From positions 1-7,850 of the forward strand of contig JBJMSU010000141.1 of assembly GCA_045801465.1 (NCBI GenBank): DNA of 7,850 nucleotides, written 5' to 3'. Of this stretch, positions 1 through 5,972 are shown piece by piece; position 1 is the first letter of the stretch, and the number at the start of each line of letters is the position of its first letter. The translations under genes and the position numbers were made by a program. The notes beneath the pieces were generated by a model. The model was not told the DNA's origin. It saw nothing but the letters and a program-made list of their open reading frames with translations, and did no database searches. The stretch is from DATFWC01 sp045801465. Its GTDB lineage: Bacteria; Pseudomonadota; Alphaproteobacteria; Rhizobiales; Xanthobacteraceae.

Positions 1-395
1 ACTTCATTGCCGGCGCGGTGCCACTCGGATTCCAGTTCCTGCCGAATGTCGCTGCCATGCTGAGTTCCGGCGACGCGCGGCCGCTCGCCGTCACCAGCAA
101 CAAGCGCATGACGGCTTTGCCGCAGGTGCCGACCGCGGCAGAAGCCGGCGTTGCAAATTATGAGACATTCGGCTGGCTCGCGCTGCTCGCGCCGGCCGGC
201 ACGCCGAAGCCGATCGTCGACAAGCTCAACGCCGAGATCCACAAGGTCCTTGCCCGCGACGACCTCAAAGAAGCTTGGGCGAAACAGGGCGCCGTGCCGA
301 TGCAGATGGCGCCGGAAGAGTTCGACAAATACCTGCGCACCGACATCGAAAAATGGGCGCACGTGGTGAAGGTTTCGGGCGCGACCGTGCAGTGA
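1..395 (+). CDS. TctC/Bug-family tripartite tricarboxylate transporter substrate-binding protein, C-terminal part
   Basis: This is the last 130 residues of a periplasmic solute-binding protein; the first complete codon is at base 3 and the 5' part lies outside the window. Members of this family bind small carboxylates (or aromatic or amino acids) in the periplasm, often for TctAB-type transporters. Family landmarks are visible: the segment ending in FQFLPN, then LAVTS followed by a basic pair, PTAAEAG, a GW about ten residues further on, the signature APAGTPKPIVDKLN, and a closing EKW motif before the TGA. About 200 upstream residues, including the signal peptide and most of the ligand pocket, are missing from view, so the ligand cannot be guessed. 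It points the same way as the next two genes but is separated from them by 219 bases containing a hairpin, so it probably ends its own transcript. Family assignment is secure; substrate is unknown. Confidence 0.93.
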   Translation, partial: FIAGAVPLGFQFLPNVAAMLSSGDARPLAVTSNKRMTALPQVPTAAEAGVANYETFGWLALLAPAGTPKPIVDKLNAEIHKVLARDDLKEAWAKQGAVPMQMAPEEFDKYLRTDIEKWAHVVKVSGATVQ

Positions 396-405
396 CGGCA
401 GAGTC

Positions 406-457
406 GCGAATGGCGAATGGCGAATAGCGGCTCCTGCTCGCGGTATTCGCCATTCAC
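406..457. repeat. Heptamer tandem repeat forming a long hairpin after the tctC stop
   Basis: Three tandem 7-base units (GCGAATG at 406-412, GCGAATG at 413-419, GCGAATA at 420-426) are followed, after a 17-base loop, by two units in inverse orientation (444-450 and 451-457). Bases 415-426 pair perfectly with 444-455 (12 bp), and the stem extends to 413/457 with one C-A mismatch. It starts 11 bases after the stop codon of the upstream gene. It could act as a transcription terminator or as an mRNA 3'-end stabiliser, but no T-run follows the stem directly; a run of five Ts appears only at about 483-487. From memory, similar GCGAATR arrays occur between genes in Bradyrhizobium-like genomes, so it may be a dispersed intergenic repeat. 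Confidence 0.75.
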
Positions 458-530
458 TGCGGTCTTGCCGCCTGGCCAGCCATTTTTCCTCAAATACAGC
501 TAAAGCTGCGCTTCCAGCCCAAAAATCCCA

Positions 531-550
531 GATAAAGCTCGGGGTTTATC
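531..550. promoter_or_regulatory. Inverted repeat GATAAA-N8-TTTATC upstream of the Cache-protein gene
   Basis: GATAAA at 531-536 is an exact inverse of TTTATC at 545-550, with an 8-base GC-rich centre. It lies 65 bases upstream of the GTG start at 615, a normal place for an operator or for a leader hairpin. The AT-rich arms stand out in a GC-rich region, but a 6-bp repeat can arise by chance and I cannot assign it to a known regulator. Confidence 0.3.
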
Positions 551-598
551 ACAGCGATTTAAGCGTTCCGAAATCATCCGGTCGCTACGGTTTCCGCA

Positions 599-608
599 AA
601 GGAAGGGG
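599..608 (+). promoter_or_regulatory. Ribosome binding site setting a GTG start at 615
   Basis: The purine-rich AAGGAAGGGG ends six bases before the GTG at 615. This supports GTG as the true start rather than the downstream ATG at 642, which would remove most of the signal peptide. Confidence 0.7.
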
Positions 609-614
609 TCCGCC

Positions 615-1070
615 GTGGTTCGACTTTTGCTCTCCGCCTTCATGCTCGCGTCATGGCTTGCCTGTCCCGGGTTCGCCGCCGAGTTCGGGACCCGCGAGGA
701 AGCGATCGCCATGGTGAAGCGTGTGCAGCAGAAATTCGCCGCGGCAGGAGCGCAAGCCACCTTCAACGCCATCACCAACACGGACGAGTTCCGCGACCGC
801 GATCTCTATCCTTTCGTGTACAGCCTCGACGGATGGAGCGTGGCGCACGGCGCCAATGCCAAGATGGTCGGCAAATTGTGGATATCCACCAAGGACCAGG
901 ACGGCAATTATCTCATCCGGCAGATGGTCGGCATCACCACCACCGGCCCCGGGGCCGGATGGGTGGACTACAAATGGCCGCACCCTCTCACCCACAAGAT
1001 CCAGGACAAGTCGGCCTACATCGAAAAGCTCGGGGACGAGCATTTCGTGGGCGTCGGGATTTACAAATAG
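615..1070 (+). CDS. Exported single-Cache-domain protein
   Basis: This 151-residue protein is a free-standing extracellular sensor-type domain. Residues 1-22 form a signal peptide: MVR, a hydrophobic core from L4 to about A16, and a likely cleavage after A21 or A22 (PGFA/A). The mature part resembles a single Cache domain (sCache_2 type): an N-terminal helix with REEAIAMVKR, a central DGWSVAHG strand-turn, the segment GPGAGWVDYKWPHP at 111-124, then K128, K132 and SAYIEKL, and the closing FVGVGIY at 144-150. There is no transmembrane helix after the signal peptide and no output domain, so it should be periplasmic. Known Cache domains usually sit inside chemoreceptors or kinases and bind small ligands; here the domain stands alone. 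The gene for a membrane-bound GGDEF-EAL protein starts 30 bases downstream on the same strand, suggesting one transcript and a possible ligand-presenting role. That role is inference. The ligand is unknown. The GTG start is supported by the strong ribosome binding site. Confidence 0.88.
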   Translation: MVRLLLSAFMLASWLACPGFAAEFGTREEAIAMVKRVQQKFAAAGAQATFNAITNTDEFRDRDLYPFVYSLDGWSVAHGANAKMVGKLWISTKDQDGNYLIRQMVGITTTGPGAGWVDYKWPHPLTHKIQDKSAYIEKLGDEHFVGVGIYK

Positions 1071-1100
1071 GCCCGGCGGGCACGACGAAAGGCGCTGCCA

Positions 1101-3611
1101 ATGTTGCGCGTCCTCGGCAATCTCTCCATCAGCGTGAAGGCGTTCTTCGCGTCCGCCTTGCTGCTGATATCCATTGCCGGCCTCGGCGGCGATGCCTTCA
1201 TTTTCCTCGACCGGCTGAGCGCCGACTTGAATTCGCTCTCCGACGTGAGCCTGCCGAAGCAGAAGGCGCTCATGGAAGTAACGCGGCGTGCCACCGACAT
1301 GCATGTCAACGTCTTCCGCTACGTCGCGTGGTCGAGCAACGGCGTCAATCGGGCGACGATGGACATGCTGGCGCGCGACATCGCCGGGCACGCCAGCGCT
1401 GTCGAGCGAGGCTTGGCCGCGTTTGCGGCGCGCGATGACGTCTCGGAGGCCGAACGCTCGGCGGTCCGTGATGCCGCCGCCAAATGGGCCCGCTTCGTCG
1501 CCGCGGCCTTCGACACGCTCGAGATCGGCAGCACCGATACGGCCCTGGGCAGCCTGATGCTGGGCGGCACGGACGACGACTACGGCAAGGTCGCCGCCGA
1601 CCTGCAGAGGATTTCCTCGCTGGTGATGGCGCAGACGAGATCGGCGGCGGACGAGCTCGCGGCCCGGGCGCGAACCAACAAGGACCTGATTGCGCTTGGC
1701 GGCGTCAGCGCGGTGCTGCTCGGTCTTGGCGTCACCTTTCTGGTCGCCCGTTCGCTGGTGCGGCCGATCCAGTCGGTCACCAAGGCGATGCGGGCGATTT
1801 CATTGGGCGAGTCGGACGTCGATCTCGGTTCCAGCGAGCGCGCCGACGAAATCGGCCAAATGGTCAATGCCATCGCGGTGTTCAGGGACAAGGTCGAACA
1901 GGACAATCGGCTGCTGGCAGCGCGCGAGAGGGAGCTGATGACCCAGAATATGCGGTTCAATGCGGCCTTGAACAACATGTCGCAAGGCCTGGCGATGTTC
2001 GATCGCAACCGCGAGCTCATCGTCTGCAATGCTCAATATGCGCAACTGTACGGCATCCCGGCACACCTGATGCAGTCGGGCGCCAGCCACGCGCAAATCC
2101 TCGAGCACCTTGCGACGATCGGAACTTATAACGGGCCGGATCCCGGCAATTATGTGCGCATCCGGATGGAGGCAGCCGCAAACGGCCAAGACGACGACTA
2201 TTCGATCGAACTGCACGACGGGCGCGTCGTGGCCGTGGCGCATCGCACGATGCCCGACGGCGGCTGGGTGTCGACCCATGAAGACGTCACCGAGCGGCGG
2301 CGGGCGGAGAGCCGCATCGCCCACATGGCCGGGCATGACGCACTCACCGATCTGCCCAATCGCATGCTGTTCCGCGACGAGATGGAACGGGCGCTCGCGC
2401 GCACCCGCCGAGGCGAAGGGTTGGCGGTGCTCTTTGTCGACCTCGATCATTTCAAGGAGGTCAACGATACGCTCGGTCATCCGGCCGGCGACGACCTCCT
2501 GCGCGCGGTTGCCGGTCGCCTGAAGAATTGCGTCCGCGACATCGACATGATCGCGCGCCTGGGCGGTGATGAATTCGCCGTCATCCGTCCCGGCGTTGCA
2601 CGACCCGAGGAGGTGATCGCGGTCGCCGAGCGCATCGTGAACGTCCTTGGCGAGCCCTACAGCGTCGACGGGCACGAGGTGATCGTCGGCGCCAGCGTCG
2701 GCATCGCCAGGGCGCCCGGCGACGGCACGTCGGCGGACCAGCTGCTCAAGAATGCCGACATGGCGCTCTATCGGGCGAAGGCGGATGGCCGCCGCACCTA
2801 CCGCTTCTTCGAGCCGGAAATGGACGCGCGCCTGCAGGCGCGACGGAGGCTGGAGGTCGATCTGCGCGCGGCGCTGCTGCAGGGCGAGTTCGAGCTGTAT
2901 TACCAACCGGTCGTCAACGTCGCGCGGCGGCAGGTGAGCGGGTTCGAAGCGCTCATCCGTTGGAACCATCCGCAGCGTGGCGTGGTCTTGCCTGCGGAAT
3001 TCATCCCGCTGGCCGAAGAGATCGGATTGATCCAGGCCATCGGCGAATGGGTGTTGCGGCAGGCCTGCGCCGAGGCGGCAAGCTGGCCGGACGATATTCG
3101 CATCGCCATCAATCTCTCCGCCGCCCAGTTCAAGACGCGAAATCTGGTGCAGACGGTCGTCCATGCGCTGGCGGCTTCCGGCCTGCCGGCCGGCAGGCTC
3201 GAGCTCGAAGTGACCGAATCGATCTTGCTGCACGACAGCGAAACCATTCTCTCGACCTTGCATCAATTGCACGAGCTCGGCGTGCGAATCTCGATGGACG
3301 ATTTCGGCACCGGCTATTCGAGCCTCAGCTATTTGCGCAGCTTTCCGTTCGATACGATCAAGATCGACCGCACGTTCGTGGAGGAATTGCCGGAGAGGTC
3401 CGACTGTGCCGCGATCGTGCGCGCCGTCGCCGGCCTGGGCGACAGCCTCGGCATGTTGACGACGGCGGAGGGGGTCGAAACGGAGGACCAGCTGGCGCGT
3501 CTGCAGGCGGAGGGGTGCGAGGAGGTCCAGGGCTACCTGTTCAGCCGCCCCGTCCCGGCCAAGGCCTTGCCGGGCTTGATTCCGAGTCTCAACGCGCAAT
3601 TGGCCGCATGA
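1101..3611 (+). CDS. Membrane-bound PAS-GGDEF-EAL cyclic di-GMP synthase/phosphodiesterase
   Basis: This 836-residue inner-membrane protein should make and/or degrade cyclic di-GMP. Order of parts: transmembrane helix about 13-34; a helical periplasmic region about 35-195, like the four-helix sensors of chemoreceptors; a second transmembrane helix about 196-216; HAMP about 217-270 (RPI at 221-223, DEIG at 249-252); PAS_7 about 287-396, ending in HEDVTERR; GGDEF about 405-570; EAL about 585-830. The cyclase site GGDEF is intact at 488-492, with VDLDHFK from 446 and an RxxD inhibitory site (RDID, 479-482) exactly five residues before it. In the EAL domain I see Q602, E616-A-L, N671, E703-V-T-E, D733-D734, K754 and E790-G-V-E, the residues expected for Mg-dependent hydrolysis of cyclic di-GMP. 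Both halves therefore look catalytically competent; which dominates cannot be read from sequence. GAAAGG at 1087-1092 is the ribosome binding site. The exported Cache protein is encoded 30 bases upstream, probably in the same operon. Confidence 0.96.
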   Translation: MLRVLGNLSISVKAFFASALLLISIAGLGGDAFIFLDRLSADLNSLSDVSLPKQKALMEVTRRATDMHVNVFRYVAWSSNGVNRATMDMLARDIAGHASAVERGLAAFAARDDVSEAERSAVRDAAAKWARFVAAAFDTLEIGSTDTALGSLMLGGTDDDYGKVAADLQRISSLVMAQTRSAADELAARARTNKDLIALGGVSAVLLGLGVTFLVARSLVRPIQSVTKAMRAISLGESDVDLGSSERADEIGQMVNAIAVFRDKVEQDNRLLAARERELMTQNMRFNAALNNMSQGLAMFDRNRELIVCNAQYAQLYGIPAHLMQSGASHAQILEHLATIGTYNGPDPGNYVRIRMEAAANGQDDDYSIELHDGRVVAVAHRTMPDGGWVSTHEDVTERRRAESRIAHMAGHDALTDLPNRMLFRDEMERALARTRRGEGLAVLFVDLDHFKEVNDTLGHPAGDDLLRAVAGRLKNCVRDIDMIARLGGDEFAVIRPGVARPEEVIAVAERIVNVLGEPYSVDGHEVIVGASVGIARAPGDGTSADQLLKNADMALYRAKADGRRTYRFFEPEMDARLQARRRLEVDLRAALLQGEFELYYQPVVNVARRQVSGFEALIRWNHPQRGVVLPAEFIPLAEEIGLIQAIGEWVLRQACAEAASWPDDIRIAINLSAAQFKTRNLVQTVVHALAASGLPAGRLELEVTESILLHDSETILSTLHQLHELGVRISMDDFGTGYSSLSYLRSFPFDTIKIDRTFVEELPERSDCAAIVRAVAGLGDSLGMLTTAEGVETEDQLARLQAEGCEEVQGYLFSRPVPAKALPGLIPSLNAQLAA

Positions 3612-3623
3612 GAATGTGCGGCC
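3602..3623. terminator. GC-rich hairpin between convergent genes, possible bidirectional terminator
   Basis: GGCCGCA at 3602-3608 is an exact inverse of TGCGGCC at 3617-3623, leaving an 8-base loop that contains the last two bases of the TGA stop at 3609-3611. It lies in the gap between the stops of two convergent genes, so it would be read from both sides. No U-tract follows on either strand, so it is at best a non-canonical terminator or a roadblock; the palindrome itself is certain, its function is not. Confidence 0.45.
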
Positions 3624-3629
3624 GGATCG

Positions 3630-4706
3630 TCAGCTGTCGAGGCGCCAGATGCGCAGCATGTGCTGCGCGTCCGATTCTTTCAGCCCCTCGAACGTCCGGT
3701 TCAGTTCGAGAACGTGCTCCGGCGACGGCGTGCTGCCACGGCGGTTCAACATGACCACAGCACGCGCCCCGCGCCACGTGAGCCCGGCCGCCCGGCAGAT
3801 GATCAGCAGCGTCTCGTGCTGCTCGGTTTCGATCAACTGGTCGATCTTCTCCGTCGGCACCGCGGACAGCAACGACAGGGCCGCGATCGTCTCGTCGACT
3901 TCCCCCTTCGACGCGTAGGTCAGCAGATTGTTTTCGCCGAATTCAGCCTTGGAGCTCTCGACCAGAACCCGACGTATTGCCGAGACATAAGTACGGCGCG
4001 CCGGCGTTCGGTCGGCAATTTCTCCAGAGACCTTTTCGAGGATGCGGTCGGCCTCTGCGCGTGCTTCCGGAGCGAGCACGGCGAGCAGCCGTTCGCGCAC
4101 TACACCGGTGGCGGCCACGAGCAGCTTGCAGAATACGTGCGGCGGCACGTCTGCACGCTGGACAACTTTCTCGGCCAGGATTTCGTCGCCAGCGGCGCGA
4201 TCTGCGAGCCTGCCCATGCCGGATTCGGAGAAGCTCGCGCCGCCGTTGGCGGCAAGCGTGCGCACGACCTCATCATCGCCGCGGCGCACCAGGACGTCCG
4301 TCACCGCCTCCTCGACCCGGGTACGGCGGGAAATTGCCTTGAGATGCGCCTGGCTCTTCGTTTCTGCGATGTGAACGAGATCGGCCAGGGCAAGCCGCCC
4401 CGAGCGAGCCAGGACCGGTCCCGCCACGGCGATCTCGTCGTGGTGAGCAAGATTCCGCATCATGCCGGCCGGCGCGTTTCTGATCGGAGCGAGGCGCTCG
4501 CCGATCTCCGCAAGAACTGCCGTCTCGATCTCCTCGATCAAGCGTTCCAGGACGCGCTCGAAAATGGCGAGATGCTCTTCGCTGAAGGATTCAGCCCCGG
4601 AGATGAACAGATCCGTGACACGCCGCAGGTTATCGACGCGCTTTTTACGCGGGGCGCCGGCGATCGCTGTCTCCAGCTCGATCACTGACTGGTCATGTAC
4701 GTTCAT
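3630..4706 (-). CDS. DUF2336 domain-containing protein
   Basis: This 358-residue protein belongs, by its overall pattern, to the DUF2336 family, whose biochemical function is not established. It has no signal peptide and no transmembrane segment, so it should be cytoplasmic. The sequence is almost entirely helical: an N-terminal part (about 1-75) including RRVTDLFISGAESFSEEHLAIF-like residues, typical of the family, then HEAT-like helical repeats (about 80-200) with recurring motifs such as RNLAHHDEIAVAGPVL, SGRLALADLV and RTLAANGG. The C-terminal part (about 235-358) includes RRTYVSAIRRVL, a stretch on AALSLLSAVPTEKID, LLIICRAAGLTW and an end on LRIWRLDS. No catalytic motif is visible; a scaffold or protein-binding role would fit helical repeats but is inference. 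An AGGT motif seven bases before the ATG at 4706 acts as a plausible ribosome binding site. The gene converges on the GGDEF-EAL gene (18-base gap) and diverges from the SMP-30 operon. Confidence 0.88.
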   Translation of the reverse strand: MNVHDQSVIELETAIAGAPRKKRVDNLRRVTDLFISGAESFSEEHLAIFERVLERLIEEIETAVLAEIGERLAPIRNAPAGMMRNLAHHDEIAVAGPVLARSGRLALADLVHIAETKSQAHLKAISRRTRVEEAVTDVLVRRGDDEVVRTLAANGGASFSESGMGRLADRAAGDEILAEKVVQRADVPPHVFCKLLVAATGVVRERLLAVLAPEARAEADRILEKVSGEIADRTPARRTYVSAIRRVLVESSKAEFGENNLLTYASKGEVDETIAALSLLSAVPTEKIDQLIETEQHETLLIICRAAGLTWRGARAVVMLNRRGSTPSPEHVLELNRTFEGLKESDAQHMLRIWRLDS

Positions 4707-4883
4707 GCTCTGACCTGCAAATCACCTGCGCCTTCGCACGAGGCGGCCGGCTTACGACGGGCGGCCGGAGCGGGGGTCGAGCCGCCACCTTGAAATGCTG
4801 ATGCGCCGTGTTGCAGATGCGGGGGCTGCGCTGGCGATAAGCCGAGGACGACGCAGGACATTCCTGAAGGGCACGACCTTTTT

Positions 4884-4896
4884 TCTGACCGTCAGA
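4884..4896. promoter_or_regulatory. 13-bp perfect palindrome, candidate operator
   Basis: TCTGAC at 4884-4889 and GTCAGA at 4891-4896 are exact inverses around a single central C. It is preceded by a run of six Ts (4879-4884). Compact palindromes containing TGAC-N-GTCA are typical of operators for dimeric regulators such as TetR- or GntR-type proteins. It lies 174 bases before the SMP-30 start and 178 bases before the DUF2336 start, so it could serve either. No regulator gene is in the window. Confidence 0.4.
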
Positions 4897-4937
4897 GGCT
4901 ATGTGACAGGTCCTAACATCTCCTTAGCGCCGTGCGG

Positions 4938-4952
4938 ATAACACCCCGTTAA
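4938..4952 (-). promoter_or_regulatory. CtrA-like box TTAA-N7-TTAT
   Basis: Read on the minus strand this is TTAA, seven bases, TTAT: one mismatch from the alphaproteobacterial CtrA consensus TTAA-N7-TTAA. A related pair, CTAA-N7-TTAG, lies at 4913-4927. The box is about 230 bases upstream of the DUF2336 start and on its strand, but also about 120 bases before the SMP-30 start. Such degenerate sites occur by chance, so function is uncertain. Confidence 0.3.
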
Positions 4953-5056
4953 CCGCGAGAAGATGAGGGCGGAAAGACGTATACCGGTTGCCTGAATTCA
5001 TGCTGAAGTGCACGGCCAGGTGCGGGTCACCACCCGGTGGATGGTTTCCGCGTTGG

Positions 5057-5066
5057 GGAGGAGAGG
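5057..5066 (+). promoter_or_regulatory. Strong ribosome binding site setting a GTG start at 5070
   Basis: GGAGGAGAGG, with AGGAG at 5059-5063, stands six bases before the GTG at 5070. The alternative in-frame GTG at 5037 has no such motif and would add eleven residues unlike the start of SMP-30 proteins, so 5070 is preferred. Confidence 0.75.
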
Positions 5067-5069
5067 GGC

Positions 5070-5960
5070 GTGGATGTCGAGCGAAAGTCAGCCGGCTTCG
5101 ATGCGATCGTCGGCCCCACGCCGCCGCTCGATCGGGTCGCGCATGGGATCACGTTCGGCGAAGGTCCGGTGTGGGACCGGCGCCGCAAGCGCTTCCTGTT
5201 CACCGACATCATCGGCGACACCATCTGGCAATGGGTGCCAGGCGTCGGACCGGAAGCTCTGATCCATCCATCGAGCCATGCCAACGGCATGACGTTCGAC
5301 CTGGAGGGCCGGCTGGTGATCGCAGGCTGGTCGGCCCGCACGATCTGGCGCATTGAGCACGACCAGTCGTTCACCACCATCGCGTCGCGCTTCCAGGGAA
5401 AGAAGTTCAACAGCCCGAACGATATCGTGGTGCGCTCCGACGGTGCCATCTACTGGACGGATTCGCCCGGTGGGCTGGTGATCCCCGGCATGGTGGGCGA
5501 GGACTTGCAGCGCCACCTCGACATTCAAGGCGTGTTCTGTCTCACGTCGTCCGGCGAGGTCAATCTGGCCATCGCCGACTGCGTCTATCCCAACGGGCTC
5601 GCGTTCTCCAAGGACGAGTCGCTGCTCTATGTGAACGATACGCGGCTCGGCATCATCCGCGCCTTCGATGTCGGCAAGGACGGAAGCCTGGGCCCGGGAC
5701 GCCTGTTCCATAAGCTCACCGGTAACGAGCCTGGTGTCGCCGACGGGATGAAGGTCGATGTCGAAGACAATGTCTACTGCACCGGCCCCGGCGGCATCCA
5801 TATCATGGACAAGAGCGGCGAACTCCTCGGCCGCCTATTGCTCCCCGGCCATTGCACCAACCTGGCGTGGGGCGACGACGACTGGCGTTCGCTTTACGTG
5901 ACCACCTATCACTCGGTCATGCGCACGCGCCTGAACGTCCCGGGCGTTCCGGTGTGGTAG
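5070..5960 (+). CDS. SMP-30/gluconolactonase/LRE family protein, active-site residues intact
   Basis: This 296-residue protein belongs to the SMP-30/gluconolactonase family, six-bladed beta-propellers that use a divalent metal to hydrolyse sugar lactones and related esters. It has no signal peptide, so it should act in the cytoplasm. The expected residues are present: E31 in GEGPVWD, N117 in NSPND, N175 in YPNGLAFS and D225 in VADGMKVD, matching the usual Glu/Asn/Asn/Asp set around the metal and substrate. Blade signatures repeat along the chain, such as FLFTDI, GAIYWTD, SLLYVNDT, NVYCTGPGG and SLYVTTY. Length is normal for the family. The start used is the GTG with the strong ribosome binding site; the frame is open further upstream. 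It is the first gene of a probable operon with a second SMP-30-like gene (12 bases later) and a TctC binding protein, which suggests catabolism of an imported carboxylate or lactone. The exact substrate cannot be assigned. Confidence 0.92.
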   Translation: MDVERKSAGFDAIVGPTPPLDRVAHGITFGEGPVWDRRRKRFLFTDIIGDTIWQWVPGVGPEALIHPSSHANGMTFDLEGRLVIAGWSARTIWRIEHDQSFTTIASRFQGKKFNSPNDIVVRSDGAIYWTDSPGGLVIPGMVGEDLQRHLDIQGVFCLTSSGEVNLAIADCVYPNGLAFSKDESLLYVNDTRLGIIRAFDVGKDGSLGPGRLFHKLTGNEPGVADGMKVDVEDNVYCTGPGGIHIMDKSGELLGRLLLPGHCTNLAWGDDDWRSLYVTTYHSVMRTRLNVPGVPVW

Positions 5961-5972
5961 GAGCCGTGCAGC

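Larger units (their letters stand above)
396..614. other. Intergenic region between tctC and the Cache-protein gene
   Basis: This 219-base gap holds the heptamer hairpin near its left end, a short T-run at about 483-487 and the inverted repeat at 531-550. It must also carry the promoter of the Cache/GGDEF-EAL unit if that unit is transcribed separately from tctC. I could not pick out a convincing -35/-10 pair. No further gene is supported here: the frames that cross it on the minus strand have no ribosome binding site and no recognisable protein. Confidence 0.6.
4707..5069. other. Divergent intergenic region between the DUF2336 gene and the SMP-30 operon
   Basis: This 363-base stretch should carry promoters for both divergent units. 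Visible structure includes a 9-base direct repeat GGCGGCCGG (4742-4750 and 4760-4768), the palindrome at 4884-4896, CTAA-N7-TTAG at 4913-4927 and TTAA-N7-TTAT (minus strand) at 4938-4952. The 4880-4955 part is clearly more AT-rich than its surroundings, as expected of a promoter zone. Short open frames that cross it (for example from 4988) show no recognisable protein, so I call no gene here. I cannot place a confident -35/-10 pair. Confidence 0.6.

Noticed and set aside
191..232. A DNA stretch nearly repeated at about 7677-7718
   Set aside because: Both encode the APAGTP-x-PIV-x-KLN signature of TctC proteins. The similarity is family conservation between two paralogues, not a recombination repeat or mobile-element end.
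943..958. A 16-bp perfect palindrome of only G and C inside the Cache gene
   Set aside because: It encodes the Gly-Pro-Gly-Ala-Gly stretch of a conserved Cache segment, so codon composition explains it; no reason to call a site.
653..1438. A 261-codon plus-strand frame overlapping the Cache gene and the start of the GGDEF-EAL gene
   Set aside because: It is out of frame with both genes and its product is dominated by Arg and His, typical of a shifted reading of GC-rich coding DNA.
1800..3599. A 599-codon open frame on the minus strand opposite the GGDEF-EAL gene
   Set aside because: It lies wholly inside a gene with clear domains and catalytic motifs. Long antisense frames are expected at this GC content, and its protein has no recognisable pattern.
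3660..4688. A 342-codon plus-strand frame opposite the DUF2336 gene
   Set aside because: The minus-strand product matches the DUF2336 pattern over its whole length; the plus-strand product is Arg/His-rich and low in recognisable structure, as in antisense shadows.
4742..4768. Direct repeat GGCGGCCGG, two copies 18 bases apart
   Set aside because: Short and made only of G and C in a GC-rich region; expected by chance, and the spacing matches no known regulator that I can name.
4988..5356. A 122-codon plus-strand frame starting before the first SMP-30 gene
   Set aside because: It overlaps the SMP-30 gene in another frame, has no family resemblance, and its start lacks a ribosome binding site.
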